NCBI GenBank assembly: GCA_001801995.1 | Contig: MGZB01000019.1 | Coordinates: 1-45,695 of the forward strand | DNA length: 45,695 nucleotides | Reading direction: 5' to 3' | Source of the DNA: Gammaproteobacteria bacterium RIFOXYD12_FULL_61_37 | GTDB taxonomy: Bacteria; Pseudomonadota; Gammaproteobacteria; Chromatiales; Chromatiaceae | Part shown: in pieces, positions 18,855 through 26,765 of the stretch | Numbering within the stretch: position 1 is the stretch's first letter | How the letters are laid out: each line of letters starts with the position of its first letter | Program-made: the position numbers and the translations under genes | The notes under the pieces: model-generated | What the model was told of the DNA's origin: nothing | What the model saw: the letters and a program-made list of their open reading frames with translations, nothing else | Databases searched by the model: none

Positions 18855-19187
18855 ATGGGATGGAAGTTAGATCGATTGTTTCTCATTTGGTTCATGGTGA
18901 TTGGCGGCCTGCCATCCTTCGCGGGGGCCGATGCCCCGGTCTCCCTGGTACGCAGCCCCGAGTGCGCCGTTTGCGCCGACGACCGCGATGCCTGCAATGC
19001 CGGTTGCTCCAGCCTCACCGGGCATGCGCTGGTCGGCTGCAACCAGAATTGCCGTAGCGCCTTGCAGGCGTGCGAGGAGCGCCATGACTGCCGCACATCC
19101 ACCTCCAGCGCGGCCCGCCGCTTGGCTCTTCTGGAGACGGGCGTCTCCGGCGTCCTGTCTCCCGGCTTTGATCTCCCATCCCCTTGA
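18855..19187 (+). CDS. Small exported Cys-rich protein
   Basis: A 110-residue predicted periplasmic protein: signal peptide to about residue 25 (FAGADA), then eight cysteines in about 50 residues (PECAVCADDRDACNAGC, GCNQNCRSALQACEERHDC), so pairs of C-x2-C and C-x3-C type. Cysteine clusters of this spacing occur in small disulfide or metal-binding periplasmic proteins. No family recognised. ATG 18855 with a GGGG run upstream; a TTG two codons before is also in frame. It lies 60 bases before the HupK-like gene on the same strand and may be co-transcribed with it. Confidence 0.6.
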   Translation: MGWKLDRLFLIWFMVIGGLPSFAGADAPVSLVRSPECAVCADDRDACNAGCSSLTGHALVGCNQNCRSALQACEERHDCRTSTSSAARRLALLETGVSGVLSPGFDLPSP

Positions 19188-19247
19188 GCCGCATGGCCTT
19201 TGAACCTGAATTCCTCGATTCCATCCTTTGGAAATGAGGTTTCTAGG

Positions 19248-20408
19248 TTGAATCCTGAAGGACTCCTCGTCATCCATTTGTCCCCGCAAACCGGGGTGGA
19301 GATAGGTTCCACCCGGCCCCTCTCTCTGCCAAAGATTTTTCGAGGCAAGCCGCCCTCGGAGGCGATCCGGATGATCGGCCTGCTCTACCCGGTATGCGCA
19401 AAGGCCCAAGCCGTGGCGGCGGTGGAGGCATGCGAGCAGGCGTTGGCTGTGAAGCCCAATCCAAGCCTATGCCGGGCGCGAGAGATGCTGGTCTGGATGG
19501 AGACGGCCAGGGAACAGCTTCGGAGCATCCTGGCCGAATGGCCCCGGCTGATGGCCATGGAGTTTGATCCCGCACGCGCCTCAGCCCTGGGCGGGTTGAT
19601 GCCGGCGGTGAAAAAATCCCTGTTCGGCGCCTCTGATCCCTTTTCTCCAAAGGTCTTGATCCATCCCCCAGGCCAGGGTCTGGGGCAGGTGATCGAGGGG
19701 CTCGATGCGGTCCTGGAACGCCTGGTGTTCGGTGAGCCCCCCAGTGTCTGGCTGAAACGGCTGGACGACGAGGGGCTCGATGACTGGGTGCAACAACGCG
19801 GGACGCTGGGCGCGGTCTGTCTGAATGAAATCCAGCGCCGGGGCTGGGGCAGGGTAGGGGATCTTTCGCCTCGGCATCTGCCTGAGCTGACGGAGGCCGG
19901 CCTGCATGCCAGGCTGGCGGGTCCTGCTGCCGATGCCTATATCTGCCAGCCCGATTGGGACGGCATCCCCCGCGAGACCACGGGATTGACCCGCGTCCGC
20001 CATCTCGCCCCGATGCCAACTCTTTTGAAGACCTGGGGCAATGGGTTGTTCAGCCGGTTGGCGGCTCGTCTGGTGGAATTGGCGGCGATCCCCGCCCGTT
20101 TACGTCACATGGCCAAGGGCCTGGAACCGGGGCCGATCCGGCTCGATCCCAGGGCGGAAACCGGCGTTGGTCTGGCGCAGATCGAGGCGGCCCGAGGGCG
20201 GCTGATCCATCGGGTGGAGATTCAGGATGGCCGGATCGCTGACTACCGCATCCTGGCCCCCACCGAATGGAACTTCCATCCCAAAGGCGTCGTGGCCGAA
20301 ATGCTGCTTTCGCTGCCCCCCGGCAAACCCGAACAACGACGTCGTCAGGCGGAGTGGCTGGTGCAAGCGGTCGATCCCTGCGTGGGTTACGAGTTGAGAA
20401 TCGAGTAG
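19248..20408 (+). CDS. hupK: HupK-like NiFe-hydrogenase large-subunit homologue
   Basis: A 386-residue protein related to the NiFe-hydrogenase large subunit but with a broken active site, as in the hydrogenase maturation protein HupK. The N-terminal site reads YPVCAKAQAVAAVEA where a true subunit has R-x-C-G-x-C and a later His: one Cys is kept, the other is Tyr, and His is Gln. The C-terminal site is DPCVGYELRIE against DPC-x2-C-x2-H: one Cys is kept, the second is Tyr. HupK is thought to act as a scaffold or chaperone in assembling the hydrogenase metal centre. TTG 19248 is chosen (GAGG 8 bases upstream); a TTG at 19200 has no site. No other hydrogenase gene lies in the window. Confidence 0.8.
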   Translation: MNPEGLLVIHLSPQTGVEIGSTRPLSLPKIFRGKPPSEAIRMIGLLYPVCAKAQAVAAVEACEQALAVKPNPSLCRAREMLVWMETAREQLRSILAEWPRLMAMEFDPARASALGGLMPAVKKSLFGASDPFSPKVLIHPPGQGLGQVIEGLDAVLERLVFGEPPSVWLKRLDDEGLDDWVQQRGTLGAVCLNEIQRRGWGRVGDLSPRHLPELTEAGLHARLAGPAADAYICQPDWDGIPRETTGLTRVRHLAPMPTLLKTWGNGLFSRLAARLVELAAIPARLRHMAKGLEPGPIRLDPRAETGVGLAQIEAARGRLIHRVEIQDGRIADYRILAPTEWNFHPKGVVAEMLLSLPPGKPEQRRRQAEWLVQAVDPCVGYELRIE

Positions 20409-20428
20409 AAGTCGTTTCGCACCATGGG

Positions 20429-22255
20429 CTATTCGTCAATCTCGACCCGGTTGCGGCCCGCGTTCTTGGCGCGGTAAAGCGCCTGGTCGGCGCGGGCGAG
20501 CAAGGTGTCTGCCTTGTCCAGACCCGCCCGGAAGGCCGCCAGGCCGACGCTTACCCTGACCGGGATGCTGTGTTTGCCGCCATCGGCGGTAACCGGAGAT
20601 GCCGCGACGGCGGCCCGCAACCGCTCACCGATGCCGGCCAGCGAATCGGCCTTCGTTTGGGGCAGGATTACCAAAAACTCCTCGCCGCCGAAACGCACGG
20701 CCAGATCCGCCTTGCGGCTGCATGCCCTGATGCGCTGGGCGACTTCCTTAAGCACCTCGTCGCCCACCGGATGGCCGTAGGTATCGTTGATCCTTTTGAA
20801 GTGGTCGATGTCCAGCATGACGAGCGCCAGGCCCTGTTGCTGGCGCTGGGCGGCATAGACGGCCTCGTCCAGCCGGGACAGGCCGTAGCTCTTGTTTCGC
20901 AGCAGAGTGAGCGCATCGGTGATGGCGCCGGTGTAATGCAGGGCGTTTTCCAGTGCCAGCGCCAGATGCACACCGAGATTCTCGATCATCTCCGGCTCCA
21001 GCTTCACCTTGAGCGCACCTGGCCGGCAGGCCAAAAGTCCAAGCAGCCCACTGGCCGACACCAATGGCATGGCAAATTGAAATCCCATCCCTTCGTCCAG
21101 CAACTGGAGCCTCATGTCGCGGAGGGCGCGCGTCACCAAGCCATCCTGGAATCGTGCCAGTATCCCCGCCAAATCGCCGGCAGGCGATATCAGCGCCGAT
21201 TCCAGTGTGCCGCTGCCCGAGACCAGCCCATTATCCGAATGCGTGGCACAGACCCAGCGGCCATCGGCGGTTTTAGCGAAAAAGGCGATCTGCTGCGGTG
21301 CCAGCTTTTGCATCAGCACCTTGATAACGGTCGAGGCGACCTCGGTGATTTCATTGTGGCGAGAGACCTCTACCACCAAGGAGTAGAGCATCGACGACTC
21401 CAGGTTCGATGCCTCCAGGCGGCCCACCTCATCCTCGATGCGCTCGGCCATGCGGTTGAAATGGTTCGCCAATTGCCCCAGTTCGTCGCGGCTCTCGACC
21501 GGGGCGCGGGCGCTGAGGTCGCCGCCCGCGATGCGTCCGGCCGTGCCGACGATGGTATCGAGGGCGCGCATGACCGAATGGCGGAACAGCCAGGAAACCA
21601 ACGCAAGCAGCAACAGCCCGCTGATTGCGCCGACGACGAGGACGACATAACGCAATTGGCGCGCCGCCTGCTCCAGCCCGGCGAGGTCGAAATCGAGGAG
21701 GATATAGCCGCGCAACGCCTGGCCTTCCGCCGTTTTATCCTGGGGATGGCAAGCGAAGCAGCCCGGCTTGGCGGGCACCGGCTCGATCAGCCGCAGCCAT
21801 TTGCCGCCATCGGATGCAACCGTCTGCATGGCAGTCGTATTGCCGATCTGTTCCCGCCCGCATTCCGGGCAATCACTGGTGTCGATGGCAAGTGTTTGGC
21901 CGTTGTAGGCGGGATCGGTGCTGACCTTGACCTGGCCCTTGTTCGACACGAGCATAATGCGCGTCACGTCCGCCGTTTCCAGGAAATGGGCCGCCTCTTC
22001 CGCGACGCTGGTCCATGTCGCCGCCGCACCGCCCGCCATCATGCGATCGGCGAGCCGGTCGGCAACAACCCTGGCGATATCGTGGGCGTGGGTGATGTGT
22101 TGCTCGCGGAACGACTCCGCGCCCTGGCGGTTGACGAACCAGCCAACCGAGGCGAGGGCCGCCGCCGTCACCAGCAGCACCCCGATCCCCATGCGCAGGG
22201 AGACCCTGTTCCACCAATCGATTTGGAAGCTCGTTTCGTTCTGCGGGTCCGGCAT
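20429..22255 (-). CDS. Membrane diguanylate cyclase with periplasmic c-heme motif
   Basis: A 608-residue inner-membrane c-di-GMP synthase. TM1 about 19-41, periplasmic sensor 42-201, TM2 about 202-224, HAMP 225-277, a GAF-like region about 285-440, GGDEF 450-608. The sensor contains CFACH (C166, C169, H170), a c-type heme attachment motif, plus a second CPEC pair (C129, C132). The GGDEF site is intact (GGEEF, 523-527) with metal/GTP motif DIDHFKRINDTYGH, and an inhibitory I-site RKAD lies five residues before GGEEF. ATG 22255 has GGAGATGGAG upstream. Inference: redox or gas (O2, NO, CO) sensing through covalent heme controls c-di-GMP output. Convergent with hupK, 20 bases apart. Confidence 0.92.
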   Translation of the reverse strand: MPDPQNETSFQIDWWNRVSLRMGIGVLLVTAAALASVGWFVNRQGAESFREQHITHAHDIARVVADRLADRMMAGGAAATWTSVAEEAAHFLETADVTRIMLVSNKGQVKVSTDPAYNGQTLAIDTSDCPECGREQIGNTTAMQTVASDGGKWLRLIEPVPAKPGCFACHPQDKTAEGQALRGYILLDFDLAGLEQAARQLRYVVLVVGAISGLLLLALVSWLFRHSVMRALDTIVGTAGRIAGGDLSARAPVESRDELGQLANHFNRMAERIEDEVGRLEASNLESSMLYSLVVEVSRHNEITEVASTVIKVLMQKLAPQQIAFFAKTADGRWVCATHSDNGLVSGSGTLESALISPAGDLAGILARFQDGLVTRALRDMRLQLLDEGMGFQFAMPLVSASGLLGLLACRPGALKVKLEPEMIENLGVHLALALENALHYTGAITDALTLLRNKSYGLSRLDEAVYAAQRQQQGLALVMLDIDHFKRINDTYGHPVGDEVLKEVAQRIRACSRKADLAVRFGGEEFLVILPQTKADSLAGIGERLRAAVAASPVTADGGKHSIPVRVSVGLAAFRAGLDKADTLLARADQALYRAKNAGRNRVEIDE

Positions 22256-22555
22256 GCTCCATCTCCATCATGGGCAATGGCAATACCCGAAGTGTAGTCG
22301 AGCCCGAAATTTGTGGGGAGACATCCGGGTATCGGTAAGTCTACAAAGCCCTTGCTGATCTGAGTCCGGCAGGGTGGAAGCTGCAAGTCCGGAATGCTGC
22401 CCCTTGTAGGATTTTTCTGATTCTCCAGGTGACCGATTGCAGGGAAGGGAAGCCGGGAGGATGATAGGGATCATAGTACAGGGGGTTGAGGGGCATATTC
22501 CCCGCTGTCTGAATTGGGCGAATATTGAAGAATGACTTTAACTCCCATCCGCAAA

Positions 22556-22575
22556 ATTTTAGGCATGTCTAAAAT
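22556..22575. promoter_or_regulatory. Operator-like palindrome
   Basis: ATTTTAGGCATGTCTAAAAT, symmetric except for one pair next to the central CATG. It resembles metal-responsive repressor boxes of the DtxR/MntR type in style. It lies about 115 bases upstream of the cassette genes; no regulator can be named. Confidence 0.35.
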
Positions 22576-22631
22576 GAAGAACTATGAAAATGTTCATGTT
22601 TATCATGCGGTTATCATTATTCACCATGAAT

Positions 22632-22666
22632 TAGACGGCATTGTGGGTTAAGCTTCGTGCCGTCTA
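22632..22666. repeat. Inverted repeat beside the cassette boundary
   Basis: TAGACGGCA (22632-22640) pairs perfectly with TGCCGTCTA (22658-22666). Inside the loop GTGGGTTAAG (22644-22653) resembles the cassette-end sequence GTGGGCTAAC with two changes. It may be a remnant recombination site or the structured target of insertion. Confidence 0.45.
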
Positions 22667-22691
22667 TTTCACGTTAGCCCACACCAATGCC

Positions 22692-23330
22692 ATGAGTGAT
22701 CTGATCAAATATTACACATCACGACTAATAGGTTTTGCGATCTCAGTTGCACTATTCGTTCTGTTAGTTGATCAATTAGCCATACCATTCGCCGAAGATA
22801 CGTTTGGTAAAGACGGTTGGGCAGTCAAAATACTTTATGCCCTTACTTCACGTGTCGCTATATTCATTTACCTCGCTGGTGGTGAGTATGTAATAAGAAA
22901 GTTCCTTTGGAAGATTAGGATGGTCGGGAAGCCGGAATTGGATTTCTCAGGCGAATGGACGGGTGTATCTACGTATACGACTGTACATCTTGGTCAAGGC
23001 CCGGTTCCTTTCTCTCAGGATCATATCGTCCGAATCGAGCAAGACTGCCTTACACTGAGGATCGCTCCATCAGCGTCACCCGGATTTGTCGTTAACTGGG
23101 GTTCGTTGGCACTAGAGCTGGCCGAAGGACATACTTTACGCTATGCGTACTGGGTCAACTATCGTGACAAAGAAAATTTCCCAGAGAAGGCGATCGGGTA
23201 CGAGGAAATGAAAGTAACTGAGTACGATGCAAAGGGGCGACCTCAAGTAATGACAGGCAAGTTTTTTCAGTGTGCACAAGGGATGATGCCCGTGTACAGT
23301 GGGACGGTCGATTGCACACGAAAGGCCTAA
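22692..23330 (+). CDS. Two-TM beta-rich protein, Cap15-like in layout
   Basis: A 212-residue protein not recognised with certainty. Two hydrophobic helices (about 11-33 and 43-63) are followed by a soluble, strand-rich domain (about 80-210): PELDFSGEWTGVSTY, HIVRIEQDCLTLRIAPSAS, a central GHTLRYAYWVNY, then GYEEMKV, QVMTGKFFQC and a closing YSGTVDCTRK. This order (two TM helices, then GEW-x-G, I-x-Q, S-x-S, L-x-Y-x-Y, GxF strands) is that of the SMODS-associated 2TM beta-barrel effectors such as CBASS Cap15, which perforate the inner membrane. Identity is inferred from layout, not from a search. ATG 22692 lies 18 bases inside the cassette; the next gene starts 5 bases after its stop. Confidence 0.6.
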   Translation: MSDLIKYYTSRLIGFAISVALFVLLVDQLAIPFAEDTFGKDGWAVKILYALTSRVAIFIYLAGGEYVIRKFLWKIRMVGKPELDFSGEWTGVSTYTTVHLGQGPVPFSQDHIVRIEQDCLTLRIAPSASPGFVVNWGSLALELAEGHTLRYAYWVNYRDKENFPEKAIGYEEMKVTEYDAKGRPQVMTGKFFQCAQGMMPVYSGTVDCTRKA

Positions 23331-23335
23331 AATAT

Positions 23336-24082
23336 ATGCAGCGCATTCTCGTTACAGCAGCATCTTCTGATCTTGCAAAAGCCTTAGTTCGAATTGCAGC
23401 TCAACAGCAGCGAAGCCAAGTTCTTACGGTATCCCGCTCAACGTTTGTTGTGCCAGCAAGCCAATATGCTGCACACCATCATATGAACGGCATAGATCTG
23501 CTTCAAGAAGATGCGCTTAGTGATCTTGCTTGTACGGCTGCGTCGTTCTTCGATGGCCCTTTTTCGATAATTCATTTCGCTGGTGATTACTGGACTCACA
23601 AACCACTTATACACACAGAGCTTTCAGAAATTCGACGGATGATGGAGAGCCACTACCTTACGCTATGCGGTGTCGCGAAATATCTTGCTCCGGTAATGAT
23701 AGAAAAAGGTGGTGGCCGGTTAGTGGCATTCAGCTGCAATTCAGTTGTCTATAACTACCCTGATTTATCACCATTTACATCGGCAAAGGCGGCTATCGAG
23801 TCATTTGTTAGATCCTTTGCTAACGAATATGCAGAGGTCGGGCTGTCTGCGACGGCAATTGCTTTGCCAACTATGCGTACAGAGAAGGTGCTTGCAGAAA
23901 AGACAAGAGGTGATCATGAGAATTATATTTCACCTGATGAGTTGGCAAGAATTTTACTGGAGCAAACTCTAAAACAAGACTTGTACATCACCGGCAACAT
24001 CACTCGCCTAGTGAAGTACAGCGACTCTTTTTATCACAAGAGCTATTTTTTGCGAAACCCACGCGAGAAGACCATTCCATGA
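23336..24082 (+). CDS. SDR-fold protein lacking catalytic Tyr and Gly motif
   Basis: A 248-residue short-chain dehydrogenase/reductase-like protein. Rossmann start ILVTAASSDLAKALV: the T-G-x3-G-x-G motif has Ala8, Asp12 and Ala14 in place of all three glycines. The dinucleotide-loop position is IHFAGDY (for N-A-G). The active-site region has Ser (SCNSVV, 133-138) and Lys151 in FTSAKAAIESF, but Phe147 replaces the catalytic Tyr of Y-x3-K. Fold retained with catalysis probably lost suggests a nucleotide-binding or sensing protein; that is inference. It starts 5 bases after the two-TM gene and ends 17 bases before attC, so the pair is one transcript. AT-richer than flanking genes. Confidence 0.8.
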   Translation: MQRILVTAASSDLAKALVRIAAQQQRSQVLTVSRSTFVVPASQYAAHHHMNGIDLLQEDALSDLACTAASFFDGPFSIIHFAGDYWTHKPLIHTELSEIRRMMESHYLTLCGVAKYLAPVMIEKGGGRLVAFSCNSVVYNYPDLSPFTSAKAAIESFVRSFANEYAEVGLSATAIALPTMRTEKVLAEKTRGDHENYISPDELARILLEQTLKQDLYITGNITRLVKYSDSFYHKSYFLRNPREKTIP

Positions 24083-24098
24083 TATGTACACTAGCGTG

Positions 24099-24161
24099 GG
24101 CTAACCTGGCAGTCGAGTGGGACTGCGCAAAAGCGCGCAGCCCCTCACTTCTAAGTTAGGG
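24099..24161 (+). repeat. attC-like recombination site
   Basis: R''-like GGCTAAC (24099-24105); left arm 24115-24128, loop 24129-24134, right arm 24135-24148 (11 of 14 positions pair, ending in GCGC/GCGC); R'-like GTTAGGG (24155-24161). A second GTTAGGG occurs at 24181-24187. Size (63 bases) and architecture suit an attC; the box sequences each depart by one base from RYYYAAC/GTTRRRY. Confidence 0.6.
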
Positions 24162-24679
24162 CGGGATGGTTCCGCGCGTTGTTAGGGTTCGTTGCCTGAA
24201 TTCCGGTGACAGTTTACTAAATACGCTTAATCGCCATCGTTGCTTTTTGAACCACGCTTTTGCAGTTTCAGTATCCTACTCGCTGCTTTTCAAGCTTCTC
24301 GAACCGTTCTTCGCTACCCCTTGGAAAAGGGCGACCGGGAACAACGAGCCGGGGCAATCCCTACCAAGATGACGGGAAATCGGAATTCGCAACCCTCACC
24401 GTGACGGCGCTGTAATGGCGTGGGGGTAAAGGATCAGGGCGTGTTCCCGGCATTCAACTCAGCCGATGTCGCTGTGACCAAAAATACAAGGCTGTTTTCG
24501 CAGTTTGATTCGCATTTTGCGAATCAAACTGCGAAAACAGGACATATTCAGGCGATATAGCTCTCCTCATTGGGTCAAAAAATATCGGCTTGGAATCTGC
24601 ATGTAGGTTATCCGGCCAGAAAATAACGGGTATAGAATCCTTTCCGGCCGGAGACCCAGCCCCCATCCGAGGAACAGTC
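24162..24679. other. Gene-free region after the cassette
   Basis: About 520 bases. No open frame here looks like a protein. It contains the second GTTAGGG (24181), a 49-base near-palindrome (24492-24540) and the promoter region and GAGGAAC ribosome site of the hybrid kinase. Confidence 0.65.
24492..24540. repeat. Perfect 23-bp inverted repeat with 3-base loop
   Basis: Left arm 24492-24514 and right arm 24518-24540 are exact reverse complements; the loop is TTT. The arm starts CTGTTTTCGCAG and continues TTTGATTCGCA. There is no trailing T run and it lies 140 bases upstream of a start codon, so it is not an obvious terminator. Could be a cruciform-forming site, a mobile palindrome (REP-type) or a large operator. 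Confidence 0.95.
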
Positions 24680-26731
24680 ATGCAGATTCCAATTGCCCAG
24701 ACCCTGGGCCAGGACGACACGGGGGGCGCCGAGGATAAGGCGTTGGCGGATGTCCTGGAGCGGATGAACGAGGAACTGCTCCGTGCGCGGGGGCCGTTGG
24801 ATCAGGGGCTGCGTCAGACGGAGACGGCGAGCGAGACCAAGAGCCGTTTTCTCGCCACCATGAGCCACGAGATTCGTTCCCCTCTGCATGTCATTTTGAC
24901 CATGAATGCCTTGCTTCTGGAGTCCGGCCTGGGGCCGGAGCAGCGGGAGTATGTCCAGCTCTCCCAGGAGGCCGGCCAGATCCTGATGGCCCTGATCAAC
25001 GATATCCTCGATTTCAGCAAGCTGGAGGCCGGCAGCCTCCGTCTCGGCAGCGAATGGTTCAACCTCCAGCAGACCCTGGAGCAGGTGACCGAACTTTTCT
25101 ACAGCCAGGCCGACGGCAAGCGGATCGAGCTTATGACCCTGATTGCCCCCGGCACTCCGCGCCGCTGCCTCGGCGATGCATCGCGGGTTCGCCAGATCCT
25201 GATCAACCTCGTCAGCAATGCCATCAAATTCACTGGGCAGGGCGGTGTCATCCTGCGCGTCTCGCCTGCCGGCCCCGAGGGCGGGATAGCCATCGAGGTC
25301 GAGGACAGCGGCATCGGCATCCCCCCGGAACAGCAGGAGCGGATCTTCGGGGAGTTCGTGCAACTGGATACCGGCGACAATCGCCTGTTCGGCGGCAGCG
25401 GTCTGGGACTCAGCATCGTGCGGCGGCTGACCCGGCTCATGGGGGGGGATATCCGCGTGGAGAGCGAGCCCGGCAAGGGGAGCCGCTTCCGGGTCAGTCT
25501 GCCGTTGCGGGGAGAAGACCCCCTCGACGCCTGGAGAACGGCTGGCGGGCGTCCGGGTGGTGTCGTTTGTCTGAACCTCTCTAACCCGGTCCTGTCGCGG
25601 GGGTTCCGGGAACAGATCGAACTGATGGGGATCAAGGTCTGCGACTTCGGCACCCTGCCGGATTACCAGGGCATGACCGAGGGTGAATACGTGATGCTGG
25701 TCGATCATGCCAAGGACGGGCTGTCCGCCGACGAGTACCGGGACATGACCGCCGCCCTGCCGCAACCCGAGCGGTGGCGCATCGTCACGCTCCTCAACAT
25801 GCACGGCGGCGGCTCCGTGGCGCGAACGCGCCAGGCCGGATTCGATGCCGTCATCCGCAAACCCTACCGCCTGGGCTCTCTGATCCGCTATCTGACCGAA
25901 CCGCCCGCCCCCCTGGAGGCGGCGAATGACCCCGCCGGTCTCGGTGCGGGAAGCGACGCGCCCCTGCCCGGTCTGGGTAAACAGATCCTGCTGGTGGAAG
26001 ACACCCGCAGCATCCAGATCGCCACCCAGGCCCTGCTGACGCGGAAGGGCTATGAGGTGGCTCTGGCCGAGAACGGCCGCGAGGCCCTGGACGCCGCCGC
26101 AACCCGGCGCTTCGATGTCATTCTGATGGATCTGGCCATGCCGGTCATGGGCGGGCTGGAAGCAACCCAAATTCTGCGCGCGCAATCCGGCCCCAACCGC
26201 CGGACCCCCATCATTGCCCTCACCGCCTATGCCTTCCCCGAGGACCGGGAACGCTGCCTGGCCGCCGGGATGAGCGACTACCTCAGCAAGCCCCTGGATG
26301 TGGAGCTGTTCAACCAATGTCTCGGGCTCTGGACGAATCGGACGGGCACAGCCCCCGTGTCGGCGGGGTCTGAAACCGAATCCCCGGAACTGCTGGACCG
26401 TCGGAAACTGGAGCAAATGGCCAGGGATATCTCCTGGGGAACCCTCGCCGGTATCCTCCCCGTCTATCTCGACGAAACGGACCAGCGCATTCCCCGCATG
26501 CGGAAAGCCTTCACGGCCGGGGACTGGAAGGCCCTGGGCAACGAGGCCCATGCCTTCAAAAGCAGCTCCGCCAGTTTCGGCCTGGCCAGCCTACAGGCCA
26601 GGGCGCGGGAGATCGAATCGGCCGCCAAGGCGAATGATGGCGCCGCGCTGGCTTCGGCAATGGAAGGATTGGAAGCCCTGGCGGAAGCGTCGAGCGCCAC
26701 CTTGACTGCGTTCATGGCAGAAAAGACGTGA
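24680..26731 (+). CDS. Hybrid sensor histidine kinase with REC and Hpt
   Basis: A 683-residue phosphorelay protein without membrane helices or a recognised sensor domain. In order: a short N-terminal coiled-coil (about 15-55), HisKA with phospho-His63 in MSHEIRSPL, HATPase (N box ILINLVSNAIKF, G1 VEDSGIGIP, G2 GSGLGLSIV), a degenerate receiver-like segment (about 290-430), a true receiver (about 450-570; phospho-Asp in VILMDLAMP, Lys in YLSKPLD), and a C-terminal Hpt domain (H624 in NEAHAFKSSSASFG). Architecture is BarA/ArcB-like minus the membrane part. ATG 24680 follows GAGGAAC. No cognate output regulator is adjacent; convergent with the hsdM remnant 34 bases downstream. Confidence 0.92.
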   Translation: MQIPIAQTLGQDDTGGAEDKALADVLERMNEELLRARGPLDQGLRQTETASETKSRFLATMSHEIRSPLHVILTMNALLLESGLGPEQREYVQLSQEAGQILMALINDILDFSKLEAGSLRLGSEWFNLQQTLEQVTELFYSQADGKRIELMTLIAPGTPRRCLGDASRVRQILINLVSNAIKFTGQGGVILRVSPAGPEGGIAIEVEDSGIGIPPEQQERIFGEFVQLDTGDNRLFGGSGLGLSIVRRLTRLMGGDIRVESEPGKGSRFRVSLPLRGEDPLDAWRTAGGRPGGVVCLNLSNPVLSRGFREQIELMGIKVCDFGTLPDYQGMTEGEYVMLVDHAKDGLSADEYRDMTAALPQPERWRIVTLLNMHGGGSVARTRQAGFDAVIRKPYRLGSLIRYLTEPPAPLEAANDPAGLGAGSDAPLPGLGKQILLVEDTRSIQIATQALLTRKGYEVALAENGREALDAAATRRFDVILMDLAMPVMGGLEATQILRAQSGPNRRTPIIALTAYAFPEDRERCLAAGMSDYLSKPLDVELFNQCLGLWTNRTGTAPVSAGSETESPELLDRRKLEQMARDISWGTLAGILPVYLDETDQRIPRMRKAFTAGDWKALGNEAHAFKSSSASFGLASLQARAREIESAAKANDGAALASAMEGLEALAEASSATLTAFMAEKT

Positions 26732-26765
26732 GCGGGGTGATAAGACAACCCCCGGCCTTGGTGAT

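Larger units (their letters stand above)
22256..22673. other. Gene-free region before the cassette
   Basis: About 420 bases without a credible gene. The left half must hold the promoter of the heme-GGDEF gene. The right half is AT-rich and holds a 20-bp imperfect palindrome (22556-22575), a 9-bp inverted repeat (22632-22666) and the cassette boundary at 22673. Confidence 0.7.
22674..24155 (+). mobile_element. Putative integron gene cassette with two genes
   Basis: The left boundary is a core-site-like GTTAGCC (22673-22679, cut expected after G). The right end carries GGCTAAC (24099-24105), then a long hairpin and GTTAGGG (24155-24161), the layout of an attC site. The 5' end GTTAGCCCAC and the 3' GTGGGCTAAC are perfect reverse complements over 10 bases, as expected when a cassette's first bases complete its own attC on circularisation. 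Two same-direction genes fill it: the first starts 18 bases after the boundary and the last ends 17 bases before attC, as is typical of cassettes. The interior is visibly more AT-rich than its neighbours. No integron integrase is in the window. Confidence 0.62.

Noticed and set aside
24166-24372. 68-codon frame after the cassette
   Set aside because: No ribosome site, odd composition and no family resemblance; starts inside the attC-like site region.
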